17,439 nucleotides of DNA from Sphingomonadales bacterium (GCA_028868335.1 JAGWUU010000028.1:1-17439); one strand, 5' to 3'; shown: positions 6,379 to 14,493, numbered from the stretch's first letter. Notes: a model not told the origin generated them from the sequence alone. Made by a program: numbers and translations.

Positions 6379-6911
6379 CGAGGCTCCTCGACCGGGGGCG
6401 CGTCTGCCTCCACGCCCAGCGCGCGCTGCATGTACAGCGTATCGAGCCAACGCGCATGCTTGCGGCCGGTCGCAACCAGAACCCCGGCGTCGGCAAAACC
6501 GCAAGCCGCATGAAGTCGCCGCGAGGCTGGCTCGGCCCCGCCGATCACCGCGATCATCTGGCGAAACCCGGCGCGCTCGGCCTGGACCAGCAACAAGGCC
6601 AGCAAGGCACGACCGATGCCTTCTCCTCGCCGGTCATTGCGGACATAGACTGAATTCTCGCACGTAAAGCGGTATGCCGAACGAGGCCGGAACTGGGTGG
6701 CGTAGGCAAAGCCGAGCAGCTCGTCCCCGTCACCCCGCGCCACCAGCCAAGGCCCGCCAGCGGCCGCGACGGTGGCGAATCGCTCCGCCATTTCCGCTTC
6801 ATCGGGCGGTTCGAGCTCATAGGTCGCGGTGCCGTGGATCACGTGATGGGCATAGATCGCCGTGATTTCAGGCACATCGTCAGGGGTCGCAGGTTCGATC
6901 CTCATGGACAT
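6375..6911 (-). CDS. GNAT N-acetyltransferase, phosphinothricin/methionine-sulfone acetyltransferase-like
   Basis: A 178-residue GNAT enzyme. The acetyl-CoA pyrophosphate-binding loop is RGEGIG (95-100, the R/QxxGxG pattern) after the strand ENSVYV. The C-terminal GRKHARWLDTLYMQR segment is typical of the PAT/Bar/MnaT (YncA) subgroup, which acetylates the amino group of phosphinothricin, methionine sulfone or methionine sulfoximine analogues. The real substrate here is not known; detoxification of toxic amino-acid analogues is the usual suggestion. ATG at 6909-6911 is listed; ATG at 6903-6905 would remove two residues. It is divergent from the CrtI-like gene (about 72 bp between starts) and overlaps the UPF0314 start by four bases. 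Confidence 0.92.
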   Translation of the reverse strand: MSMRIEPATPDDVPEITAIYAHHVIHGTATYELEPPDEAEMAERFATVAAAGGPWLVARGDGDELLGFAYATQFRPRSAYRFTCENSVYVRNDRRGEGIGRALLALLLVQAERAGFRQMIAVIGGAEPASRRLHAACGFADAGVLVATGRKHARWLDTLYMQRALGVEADAPPVEEPR

Positions 6912-6983
6912 TGATCATGCCTGATCTGCACGGCTTCGCCAAGGGCGTTGCATCGCCGCATCGGGTGGCTACAACCCCCGGCA

Positions 6984-8486
6984 ATGACTCTCCAGAAGCC
7001 CCTTCCGGGAACCAAGCGCGCCTGCGTGATCGGCGCGGGGCTTTCCGGCCTGGCCCTGGCGATCCGGCTCCAGGCCGCGGGTATTCAGACCCTTGTGGTC
7101 GAGGCGCGCTCCGCCCCGGGCGGCATGGCGACGAGCGAGCGGCGTGACGGTTTCACCTTCTGTTCCGGACCAACGGCGCTGGCCGACCGCAACGCGATCG
7201 ACGAGTTGTGGGCGCTGTGTGGCACGACGGTCGAGCATGACTTGCCCTTGCTGCCGGTCGAGCCACTGTCCCGCTTTTCTTGGCCTGACGGCGGCACTTT
7301 CGATCTGACCGTCGACGACGCCGTGCTGACCCGCGAGATTGCGCGGATCGCGCCGGGGGACCTGGCCGGCTACGATGAATACCTGCGTGTGGCGCGTGCC
7401 ATTCTGTCCGATTTCCGCGCCCGTCCCGGGCCGGCGCCCTTTGCAGGTCCGCGCGACCTTGCCCTGGCCATGCCGCTGCTCGCCAGACACCAGGCATGGC
7501 GCACGCTGGCGTCGCTGATCGCCCACCACATCAAGAGCGAGCGCCTGCGCGAGGTGCTGGCAGTTCCCGCGCTGATGGGGGGAGCCAACCCCTATTCCGC
7601 CAGCGCCCTGCTCGCCGCCGATCATGCGCGCGAACGGGCCGGACTGTGGTGGCCAGAAGGCGGGATCGGACTTCTCGCGGAAAAGCTGGCGGGGCGCTTT
7701 GCCGCCCTTGGCGGAACGATCCGGCTCAACGATCCGGTGGTTCACGTTCACGCCATGGGCAACCGCGCGCACGAGGTCGAAACGCAGAGCGGCTGGCGTG
7801 ATCGCTTTTCCGCCATCGCCAGCACCGCCGACCGCGATCATACCTGGCGCGACCTGCTCGGCGGAACGTCGCGCGGCGCGGAGCTTGCCGCCCGTACCCG
7901 CCGCCTGCGCCACGCGCCCGGGCTGTTCACCGTCCACTTCGCGCTCGAAGGAACCTGGCCGGGGATTCCGCATCGCATGGTCCTGTTCGGTCCGCGTTTT
8001 CGTGCGCTGATCGACGACATCTATGAACACGGCGTGTTGCCCCAGGACCAGATGATCTGGCTGGGCCATCCCAGCGTCACCGATCCCACGCTCGCTCCGC
8101 CGGGCAAGAGCGTGTTTCAGGCAGGCGTTCCCGTTCCCAATCTCGGCCAGTTGCCGATCGACTGGGAAGCGGTGGGGCCGATGCTCGAACGGCGCGTTCT
8201 GGCGGAGATCGGTCGACGGCTGGTGCCGGACATCGAGGACCGGCTGATCGTCCATTTCCACACCACGCCGCGCGACCTGGCGTTGGAATTCAACGCGGCG
8301 CGCGGCACCGGCTTCGGGATTGACCCGCCGCCGCTCTATCGCGGCTGGCAGGGCGAGGTGATCCGTGACAAGGCCTTTGCCAACGTTTACCTCGCGGGTG
8401 TGGCGGCGGCGCCGGGCGGTGGGCTGACCGGCGCGCTCGCCGCGGCGCGGACTTGCGCGACCACCATGCTGGAGGATCTTTCGTGA
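6984..8486 (+). CDS. Phytoene desaturase (CrtI)-family FAD-dependent oxidoreductase, divergent paralogue
   Basis: A 500-residue flavoprotein. The N-terminal FAD dinucleotide fold is GAGLSGLALAI (17-27) with Glu40 at the end of the second strand. The CrtI-like body contains PGIPHRMVLFGPRF, DDIYEHGVLPQD, HPSVTDPTLAP, LPIDWEAVGPMLERR and PRDLALEFN, and there is a C-terminal FAD segment YLAGVAAAPGGGLTGALAAAR. CrtI enzymes introduce double bases into phytoene at the membrane. Motifs near-invariant in carotenoid desaturases are changed: GGRAY is GGMAT (46-50), DAGPTVI is CSGPTAL (60-66), and GAGTHPGAGIPGV is AGVAAAPGGGLTGA. It may act on another carotenoid or polyprenoid substrate, or may have lost desaturation. 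ATG at 6984 begins the conserved domain. The stop overlaps the next start, GTGA. Confidence 0.88.
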   Translation: MTLQKPLPGTKRACVIGAGLSGLALAIRLQAAGIQTLVVEARSAPGGMATSERRDGFTFCSGPTALADRNAIDELWALCGTTVEHDLPLLPVEPLSRFSWPDGGTFDLTVDDAVLTREIARIAPGDLAGYDEYLRVARAILSDFRARPGPAPFAGPRDLALAMPLLARHQAWRTLASLIAHHIKSERLREVLAVPALMGGANPYSASALLAADHARERAGLWWPEGGIGLLAEKLAGRFAALGGTIRLNDPVVHVHAMGNRAHEVETQSGWRDRFSAIASTADRDHTWRDLLGGTSRGAELAARTRRLRHAPGLFTVHFALEGTWPGIPHRMVLFGPRFRALIDDIYEHGVLPQDQMIWLGHPSVTDPTLAPPGKSVFQAGVPVPNLGQLPIDWEAVGPMLERRVLAEIGRRLVPDIEDRLIVHFHTTPRDLALEFNAARGTGFGIDPPPLYRGWQGEVIRDKAFANVYLAGVAAAPGGGLTGALAAARTCATTMLEDLS

Positions 8487-9064
8487 GGCGCCTTGCTGTC
8501 TATTGCGGTTCCGCCACTCCTGCCGATCCGCGCTACGTCGCTCTGGCGCGCGAGGTTGGCGCGGAACTGGCGCGGCGGGGGATCGGCATCGTCTATGGCG
8601 GCGGCCGGCTGGGTCTGATGGGCGCGGTGGCCAGCGGCGCGCTCGACGCCGGGGGCGAGGTGATCGGCGTGATCCCCGAGGCGCTGGTTTCGGGCGAGGT
8701 CGCCAACCACGATTGCACTGAACTGCGCATCGTATCGACCATGCACCAGCGCAAGGCCGCCTTCACCGACCTGTCCGACGGCTTCCTGACCATCCCCGGC
8801 GGGGTCGGAACCATGGATGAGCTGTGGGAAGCGGTAAGCTGGGCGCAGCTTGGCTATCACTCCAAGCCGGTCGGCCTGCTCAACGCCTTTGGCTTCTACG
8901 ACCATCTGATCGCCTTCAACCACCACATGATCGAAACCGGCTTCATCCGTCCGGCCCATCAGGGAATCCTGATCGCCGAGCCCGAACTCGACCTGCTCCT
9001 CGCCCGCATGGAGGCGCATGAGCCGCACACCCCGATTTTCGGGATGAAGGGCAGCGACCTCTAG
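8483..9064 (+). CDS. LOG-family nucleotide 5'-monophosphate phosphoribohydrolase (TIGR00730-type)
   Basis: A 193-residue Rossmann-fold protein with the LOG signature PGGVGTMDE (105-113, Glu113 catalytic) and the upstream MHQRK (87-91) motif. LOG proteins cleave N6-substituted adenosine monophosphate (cytokinin riboside monophosphate) or AMP-like nucleotides into free base and ribose 5-phosphate; a close look-alike function is nucleotide salvage (PpnN/YgdH group). The GTG start at 8483 overlaps the CrtI-like stop and has GGAGG (8471-8475) seven bases upstream. A start further upstream at 8453 lies inside the previous gene and adds nothing conserved. Co-translation with the CrtI-like gene suggests a shared promoter rather than a clear shared pathway. 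Confidence 0.93.
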   Translation: MRRLAVYCGSATPADPRYVALAREVGAELARRGIGIVYGGGRLGLMGAVASGALDAGGEVIGVIPEALVSGEVANHDCTELRIVSTMHQRKAAFTDLSDGFLTIPGGVGTMDELWEAVSWAQLGYHSKPVGLLNAFGFYDHLIAFNHHMIETGFIRPAHQGILIAEPELDLLLARMEAHEPHTPIFGMKGSDL

Positions 9065-9108
9065 CATTTCGCGGGGCGGGCGCGATGTTGCCAGCCTTGC
9101 GCGAAAGC
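9064..9108 (+). terminator. Possible hairpin after the LOG gene
   Basis: Directly after the TAG stop, TTTCGCG (9067-9073) can pair with CGCGAAA (9100-9106), extended by two further pairs (64-65 with 9107-9108) around a bulged A. The loop is long (26 bases) and no T-tract follows, so it is only a weak terminator candidate. Confidence 0.3.
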
Positions 9109-9136
9109 CCTAGGGGCACCGGCACCGCATGTGCTT

Positions 9137-9203
9137 TGGCAGGCTCGGCACGCGCGGATGGGGAAGCCCATGATCCCACGATCCGCTCGTCCCGAGCCTG
9201 CCA
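9137..9203. repeat. Intergenic REP-like palindrome upstream of prephenate dehydratase
   Basis: TGGCAGGCTCGG (9137-9148) and CCGAGCCTGCCA (9192-9203) are perfect 12-base inverted repeats 43 bases apart. Inside them GCGGAT (9154-9159) pairs with ATCCGC (9181-9186), and TGGG/CCCA pairs occur further in, so the 67 bases can form one long imperfect cruciform or RNA stem. The style resembles the short palindromic intergenic repeats common in sphingomonad genomes. The element ends 24 bases before the prephenate dehydratase start, so an attenuator-like role is possible but unproven. Confidence 0.6.
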
Positions 9204-9227
9204 GTGGACGCGCGCAAGGTTGCTGGC

Positions 9228-10136
9228 ATGCATTCCTATCCCAAACCCGCGCTCGCGCTTGTCGAGGAAATGGCCGCCGCTGCGGCAGCCGACCCGTCGC
9301 GCGCGATTGCGTTCCAGGGCGCGCCGGGATGCAACGGCCACCGCGCCGCGCTCGAGTATGATCCTGCCTGCCTGCCGCTCCCCTGCTTCAGCTTCGAGGA
9401 CGCGATCGACGCGGTGCGCGAGGGCCGGGCCGACCGGGCGATCATCCCGATCGAGAATTCGCAGCACGGGCGGGTCGCTGATATTCATTTCCTGCTTCCT
9501 GAAAGCGGACTGTTCATCACCGGCGAGCATTTCGTGCCGATCACCTACGCGCTGATGGCGCTGCCCAGTGAGAGCGGTGGGGATGGAGCGTTTTCCGCCG
9601 CCTATTCGCATCCCCAGGCACTCGGCCAGACCCGCCACTACCTGCGCGAGCGGGCAATCGTGCCGATGTCCTATGCCGATACCGCCGGGGCGGCAGCCTA
9701 TGTCGCTGAAATGGGCGATCCGCTGGCCTGCGCGATCGCGCCGCCGATCGCGGCCGGGCTTTATGGTCTGAGGATCGTGGCCGAGGGGATCGAGGACGCG
9801 CCCGACAATACCACCCGCTTCGTCGTGCTTTCACGCAAGCCGCTCGACCTTGCCGCTCTTGCCGGGCAGCCAACGCTGACCACCATCGTCTATGAGGTGA
9901 GGAACCAGCCCGCGGCGCTCTACAAGGCGCTTGGCGGGTTCGCCACCAATGGCATCAACATGACCAAGCTGGAAAGCTACCAGCGTGGAGCCAGCTTTGC
10001 CGCGACGACCTTCTATCAGGATTTCGTCGGCGCGCCCGGCGATCCGGCGGTGGACCGGGCGATCGAGGAACTGGCGTTTCACAGCAAGGAGCTTCGAATC
10101 CTCGGCACCTATCCGCTCGAACGGGAGCGCGGTTAA
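9228..10136 (+). CDS. pheA: Prephenate dehydratase with C-terminal ACT domain
   Basis: A 302-residue monofunctional prephenate dehydratase that decarboxylates and dehydrates prephenate to phenylpyruvate in phenylalanine synthesis. The catalytic domain (about 25-205) shows IAFQGAPGCNGHRAA, the IIPIENSQHGRV segment and the NTTRF motif (194-198) with the essential Thr-Arg-Phe. The ACT regulatory domain follows (about 215-298) with PAALYKALGGFATNGINMTKLESYQ. The usual ESRP motif of the phenylalanine site reads ESYQ (249-252), as in related alphaproteobacterial proteins. There is no chorismate mutase domain. ATG at 9228 with AAGG (9216-9219) upstream is chosen; GTG at 9204 is an alternative but lies inside the palindrome's edge. 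Confidence 0.95.
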   Translation: MHSYPKPALALVEEMAAAAAADPSRAIAFQGAPGCNGHRAALEYDPACLPLPCFSFEDAIDAVREGRADRAIIPIENSQHGRVADIHFLLPESGLFITGEHFVPITYALMALPSESGGDGAFSAAYSHPQALGQTRHYLRERAIVPMSYADTAGAAAYVAEMGDPLACAIAPPIAAGLYGLRIVAEGIEDAPDNTTRFVVLSRKPLDLAALAGQPTLTTIVYEVRNQPAALYKALGGFATNGINMTKLESYQRGASFAATTFYQDFVGAPGDPAVDRAIEELAFHSKELRILGTYPLERERG

Positions 10137-10148
10137 CTTCTGATTCGT

Positions 10149-10172
10149 CTTGCCCGTTACTTGCGGGACAAG
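10149..10172 (+). terminator. Hairpin between prephenate dehydratase and the MoxR operon
   Basis: CTTGCCCG (10149-10156) pairs with CGGG-A-CAAG (10164-10172) as eight base pairs with one bulged A and a 7-base loop. It lies 12 bases after the prephenate dehydratase stop. No T-tract follows, so it may be a weak or Rho-assisted terminator, or a leader structure of the next operon, since the TTG start candidate lies in its loop. Confidence 0.4.
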
Positions 10173-10859
10173 GCTTGGCGTGCAATCACTTGCCGCGTGC
10201 TACTGTCCATCCCGGCCATTCAAGGTGCTGAAGCTGCCGGGGATGCCGCGCAGGACTGGCAGGCCGTCCATGCCGATCAGTCGATCCAGTACCGCCCGCT
10301 CTCCCGGGTGATTGTGCCCCCGCAGCAGGAACCGGCCTGGCTCAAGGTGCTGCGCGAACTGCTCGAACCGATTGGCAAGGCGCTGGGCATGTCGTGGCCG
10401 ACGCTGAAATGGCTGGCGCTGGCGCTGGCGGTGGCCGGGGTACTCTACGTCGCGTGGCGGCTGAGCGAGCCATGGCGCGAGCGGGTGGGGCGCACCGGTG
10501 CGAAGGCCGAACCTGAATGGACCCCTGATCGCGAGACGGCGCTGGCCCTGCTCGAAGATGCCGACCGGCTCGCCGCCGAGGGCCGCTATGACGAAGCGAC
10601 GCACCTCCTCCTTCAACGCAGCGTCCAGCAGATCGCCACGGCGCGGCCGGACTGGGTCCACCCGGCCAGCACCGCGCGCGAGATCGCAGCGATCGGCGCC
10701 CTGCCCGGTGCGGCGCGGCAGGCCTTCGCGGTGATCGCAGGCCGGGTTGAAACCAGCCTGTTCGCCCTGCGCGCGCTTGACGCGGGTGATTGGCGGGCGG
10801 CCCGATCCGCCTACGCCGATTTTGCGCTGCAACGCTTGCCCGAGGTCGTTCCCGCATGA
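10161..10859 (+). CDS. DUF4129-domain membrane protein, first gene of the MoxR operon
   Basis: A protein of about 232 residues. A probable signal or anchor segment lies at 12-25 (VLLSIPAIQGAEA, possible cleavage after AEA), followed by an extracytoplasmic stretch, one clear membrane helix at about 81-100 (starting TLKWLALALAV), and a cytoplasmic C-terminal DUF4129 domain (about 110-228). DUF4129 has a helical, repeat-like fold and travels with MoxR ATPases and DUF58 proteins. Its molecular role is unknown. The start is uncertain: TTG at 10161 is listed and lies in the hairpin loop, GTG at 10197 is the main alternative, and neither has a Shine-Dalgarno sequence. The stop overlaps the next gene's ATG (ATGA). 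Confidence 0.82.
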   Translation: MRDKAWRAITCRVLLSIPAIQGAEAAGDAAQDWQAVHADQSIQYRPLSRVIVPPQQEPAWLKVLRELLEPIGKALGMSWPTLKWLALALAVAGVLYVAWRLSEPWRERVGRTGAKAEPEWTPDRETALALLEDADRLAAEGRYDEATHLLLQRSVQQIATARPDWVHPASTAREIAAIGALPGAARQAFAVIAGRVETSLFALRALDAGDWRAARSAYADFALQRLPEVVPA

Positions 10860-12169
10860 GCGGCGAGGACAGCCATGCCAACCCCTTCTCCCCGCGCGTT
10901 GCGCTGGCGCTGGTTGTGGTCGGCGTGGCGGCGTTCTTTGCATTGCTGTGGCTGATCGGATCGGGGCTGAGCGACCGTCAGGCCAACAACGGTGGGTCGC
11001 ACGCCGCGGCCAAGGGGCTGACCGGCTTTGCCGCGTTCCATCAGTACCTCGGCAGGCGCGGCTGGCAGGTTTCGCTGGTCAAGTCGCGCGGGGCGCTGGC
11101 CCAGCCCGGCGTACTCGTGCTCACGCCGCCTGCGCAGACCGACACCAAACAGCTCAATCATGTAGTTGAACGCCGCCGAAACGCTGGACCAACCGTGGTG
11201 GTCGTGCCCAAGTGGACAGCCTATCCTATCCCCAGGCTGCGCCCCGAAGTCCGTGACGGATGGGTCGAGCTTGCCGGGCAGAACGTGGCCGATTGGAAAG
11301 GCTTCTACGACGACATCGCCCTGTCGCTCGACAAGGCGCGCACGCGCAAAGCGCGAACGAGCTGGGCGGGCGCTGACCAGGCCGGCACCTTGCCCGACGC
11401 CGCCCCGGTGCTGTCCGGCGCCGGACCGCGGTTGGTCCCGCTGGTCGAGGCGACGGGCAGCGGGCGGATTCTGGCAGCCTACATTGCAGATGGCGGTGAC
11501 TATCCGCGTCTGCGCGCACTTGCCTCCCGCGCCGAGCCGGATCGCAATGACGGGGGCATGGCCGTTTACCGCTATCCGGTCATCTTCGTGTTCGAGCCCG
11601 ACCTGATCGACAACTATGGCTTCAACAGCCCCGCCAACGCCGCGGTGGGCGAACGGATCCTTTCCGCCGCGCTAAACGGTGAGGACAGAAAGGTTTCCTT
11701 CGACCTTACCTTCAATGGATTTGGCCGTTCGCGCAGCCTGCTCAGCCTTGCGTTCCAGCCGCCCTTCCTCGCCGCCACGCTATGCCTGATGCTTGCCGCG
11801 CTGGTGCTGGGATGGCGGGCGTTCAACCGTTTTGGCCCGCCGCTGGCCGCCACACGGGCACTGGCTTTCGGCAAGCGGGCACTGGTTTCCAACACCGCCG
11901 GACTGATCCGCCGCGCCGGACGCCTGCACCTGATCGGCGCGCCCTATGCCGATGCCGCGCGCGATCGGCTGGCGCGGGCGCTTGCCCTGCCGCACCGGCT
12001 TGACCCGGCCCAGACCGAGGCGGCGATCGACCGCGCCCTGGCCAGTCGGGCACCGGATTCGCCCTCATTCGCCGCCACCGCCGCAACCCTGCGCGCGGCA
12101 CGGCGGCCAACCGACATGCTGCGCGCTGCGCGCACCCTTCATTCGCTGGAAAGGACCCTGACGAAATGA
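10856..12169 (+). CDS. DUF4350-domain membrane protein of the MoxR operon
   Basis: A 437-residue protein with an N-terminal membrane helix (about 14-37) and a second helix at about 300-322 (starting PPFLAATLCLMLAALV). Between them is a large domain facing the periplasm that begins GLTGFAAFHQYLGRRGWQV and VLVLTPPAQTD, typical of DUF4350, which has an amidotransferase-like alpha/beta layout without an evident catalytic triad. The cytoplasmic tail (about 325-437) is Ala/Arg-rich and helical. ATG at 10856 overlaps the DUF4129 stop; a GTG-type upstream extension would run inside the previous gene. The stop overlaps the MoxR start (ATGA). It is probably a structural partner of the ATPase complex; no enzymatic activity can be claimed. 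Confidence 0.88.
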   Translation: MSGEDSHANPFSPRVALALVVVGVAAFFALLWLIGSGLSDRQANNGGSHAAAKGLTGFAAFHQYLGRRGWQVSLVKSRGALAQPGVLVLTPPAQTDTKQLNHVVERRRNAGPTVVVVPKWTAYPIPRLRPEVRDGWVELAGQNVADWKGFYDDIALSLDKARTRKARTSWAGADQAGTLPDAAPVLSGAGPRLVPLVEATGSGRILAAYIADGGDYPRLRALASRAEPDRNDGGMAVYRYPVIFVFEPDLIDNYGFNSPANAAVGERILSAALNGEDRKVSFDLTFNGFGRSRSLLSLAFQPPFLAATLCLMLAALVLGWRAFNRFGPPLAATRALAFGKRALVSNTAGLIRRAGRLHLIGAPYADAARDRLARALALPHRLDPAQTEAAIDRALASRAPDSPSFAATAATLRAARRPTDMLRAARTLHSLERTLTK

Positions 12170-13137
12170 GCGCTCCCGAAATGTCCCTCGCGCAAGTCGG
12201 CGATCTGGCGCAGGCGATTCGCACCGAGGTGGGCAAGGCCGTGGTTGGTCAGGCCGAGGTGGTCGACGCCCTGCTGGTCGCGCTGTTCGCGCAAGGGCAC
12301 GTCCTCCTCGAAGGCCCTCCGGGAACGGCAAAGACCTTCCTCGCGCAATGCTTCGCCACCGCCGTCGGGCTGGACTTCGGACGCATCCAGTTCACGCCGG
12401 ACCTGATGCCGGGCGACATTCTTGGCTCCAACCTGTTCAACTTCCAGACCAGCCAGTTCACCCTCACGCGCGGACCTATCTTCTGCGACCTGCTGCTGGC
12501 TGACGAAATCAACCGCACCCCGCCCAAGACCCAGGCCGCCCTGCTCGAAGCGATGCAGGAACGGCGCGTCACGCTCGATGGCACCGCGCATCCGCTGTCT
12601 GCCAACTTCCTGGTGGTGGCGACGCAGAACCCGATCGAAAGCCAGGGGGTCTATCCCCTGCCTGAAGCCCAGCTCGATCGCTTCCTGTTCAAGGTGTTGG
12701 TGCCCTATCCCAGCCTTGAGGAGGAGACCCGCATCGTCACCGCCTTTGGCCAGCGCGCCGGGCCGCAGCGCCCCGCGGACCTGGGCCTTGGAGCCGTGAC
12801 CGATGCCGCCGCGATTGCCGCCGCTGCGCGCTCTGTGAAGGGCGTTACCCTGGCCGACAGCGTCACCGACTATATCGTGCGCCTGATCCGCGCCACGCGC
12901 GACAGCGCCGACCTTGGCTCGGGCGCGAGCCCACGCGCCGCCGTGCTGCTCGCCAATGCCGCCCGCGCCCGCGCCGCGCTTGACGGGCGCGATTTCGTCC
13001 TGCCCGATGACGTCAAGGCGCTCGCCGCGCCCGTCCTGCGCCACCGCCTGCTGCTGTCGCCCGCTGCCGAGATCGAAGGCAAGCAGGTCGAGGCACTGGT
13101 CGCCGATCTTGTCGAGGCGACCGAGGCGCCAAGGTAG
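12166..13137 (+). CDS. MoxR-family AAA+ ATPase
   Basis: A 323-residue AAA+ ATPase of the MoxR (AAA_3) clade. Walker A is GPPGTAKT (50-57, Lys56), Walker B LLLADE (109-114), sensor 1 Asn155 in VVATQNP, and the arginine-finger region is around LDRF (170-173). A C-terminal lid domain follows (about 235-310). MoxR ATPases act as chaperones that assemble or activate protein complexes, often with vWA/DUF58 partners, and are likely hexameric in the cytoplasm. The ATG overlaps the DUF4350 stop. It ends 12 bp before the DUF58 gene. All ATPase residues are intact, so it is predicted to be active. The client protein is unknown. Confidence 0.97.
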   Translation: MSAPEMSLAQVGDLAQAIRTEVGKAVVGQAEVVDALLVALFAQGHVLLEGPPGTAKTFLAQCFATAVGLDFGRIQFTPDLMPGDILGSNLFNFQTSQFTLTRGPIFCDLLLADEINRTPPKTQAALLEAMQERRVTLDGTAHPLSANFLVVATQNPIESQGVYPLPEAQLDRFLFKVLVPYPSLEEETRIVTAFGQRAGPQRPADLGLGAVTDAAAIAAAARSVKGVTLADSVTDYIVRLIRATRDSADLGSGASPRAAVLLANAARARAALDGRDFVLPDDVKALAAPVLRHRLLLSPAAEIEGKQVEALVADLVEATEAPR

Positions 13138-13149
13138 GGGACGGGACCC

Positions 13150-14493
13150 GTGGCGCGCGTGGCCTCCCGCCTCATCCCCACTTCGCGCGCGGCGGCGCTG
13201 GTAGTTTGCGCGGCCCCCGTGGCGCTGCTGATCGCCGCGCTGGCGCCCGAAGCATGGGTGATCGCCCCGATCATCGGTGCGCTTGTCGTCGCCCTGATCC
13301 TGGTCGACGCCGCGCTCGCCGGACGCCTTGAGGACCTCCACGTTTCGGTTCCGGCCGATGTCGAGGTTGGCAGCACGGGCCATGTCCTTGTCGAGGCCGC
13401 CTTTGCGGGGGGGCAGCGGGGCCGGGTCGAATGCGCAGTGGGGGGCGATGCCCGCCTGCTGCCCGGCGGCCGGGCCGAACGGGCGCTCCACCGCCTTGAT
13501 GACGCGCATTGGGAAGTGCCTATCGCCTTCACTCCCACCCGGCGCGGAACCGGGGCAGTCGACCGGGTGTGGTTGCGCTGGACCGGGCCGCTGGGCCTCG
13601 GCGCGCGACAGGCGGAGCGCGGGCAGGGGCTGCCGGTGCGGGTCTGGCCCAACCTTGCGCTGGTCCGCTCGCCCACGCTCCAGGCCTTCCTCAAGGACTC
13701 GCAGTTCGGGCTTATCGCCCGGCGGATTCGCGGCGAGGGGACCATGTTCGAAGCGCTGGCTGAGTATCAACCGGGCATGGACCGCCGCCGGATCGACTGG
13801 AAGGCCAGCGCCCGCCACAGCCACCTCTACGCCAAGGAGATGGAGGCCGAGCGCAACAACCAGATCGTGTTCGCCTTCGACTGCGGCCAGGCGATGTGCG
13901 AGCCGGTCGCCGGCCCGAATGATACGATGACGCGGATCGACCGGGCGGTTTCGGCGGCGCTGGCGACGGCCTATGTAGCGCTGAAGGGCGGGGACCGCGT
14001 GGCGCTGTTCGGCTTTGCGGCCCGGCCCGAGGTGTTCACGCCCTTCGTAACCGACGCCCGCGATTTTCCCCGCCTGCAAAGCGCCGCCGCCGGGCTCGAC
14101 TACCACGCCCAGGAGCCGAATTTCACTCTGGCGCTGGCGACGCTGGCCGGGCGGCTCAAGCGGCGCAGCCTGATCGTGGTGTTTTCCGACTTCACCGATC
14201 CGACCAGCGCCGAACTTATGATCGAATCGATCGGTCGGCTGACGGCGCGCCACCTGATCCTGTTCGTTACCATGGCCGATGGCGAGCTGGACGGCATGGC
14301 CACCGCCGCGCCGAACGATTTGCAGGACCTGGCGATGGCCGCCACCGCCGATGCGCTGCTGCGCCAGCGCGCGCTGGTCCTGTCGCGCCTGCGCCAGCTT
14401 GGGGTCGATGTGATCGAGGCGCCCCATGACCGGATCGGGATGCGCTTGATCGACGCTTATCTTGCGATCAAGCGCAAGGGAGCGATCGGATGA
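13150..14493 (+). CDS. DUF58-domain protein (vWA-like partner of MoxR)
   Basis: A 447-residue protein. Two membrane helices lie near the N-terminus (about 16-34 and 36-55), followed by a beta-rich region and the DUF58 hallmark YQPGMDRRRIDWKASAR (206-222). A von Willebrand A-like domain follows, with the metal-site-like strand IVFAFDCGQAM (Asp244) and IVVFSDFTDP later. The MIDAS triad is degenerate, as is common in DUF58. These proteins pair with MoxR ATPases and may present or receive the client. The GTG start at 13150 has a purine-rich GGGACGGG stretch just upstream; it lies 12 bp after the MoxR stop. Confidence 0.93.
   Translation: MARVASRLIPTSRAAALVVCAAPVALLIAALAPEAWVIAPIIGALVVALILVDAALAGRLEDLHVSVPADVEVGSTGHVLVEAAFAGGQRGRVECAVGGDARLLPGGRAERALHRLDDAHWEVPIAFTPTRRGTGAVDRVWLRWTGPLGLGARQAERGQGLPVRVWPNLALVRSPTLQAFLKDSQFGLIARRIRGEGTMFEALAEYQPGMDRRRIDWKASARHSHLYAKEMEAERNNQIVFAFDCGQAMCEPVAGPNDTMTRIDRAVSAALATAYVALKGGDRVALFGFAARPEVFTPFVTDARDFPRLQSAAAGLDYHAQEPNFTLALATLAGRLKRRSLIVVFSDFTDPTSAELMIESIGRLTARHLILFVTMADGELDGMATAAPNDLQDLAMAATADALLRQRALVLSRLRQLGVDVIEAPHDRIGMRLIDAYLAIKRKGAIG

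Noticed and set aside
6379..6504. A longer start for the UPF0314 protein
   Set aside because: The added residues are Arg-rich shadow sequence from the acetyltransferase gene; the GTG at 6378 has a good ribosome site and a stop/start overlap.
6969..8261. A 430-codon minus-strand frame opposite the CrtI-like gene
   Set aside because: Same composition bias and no motif; the plus-strand frame has long CrtI-family blocks.
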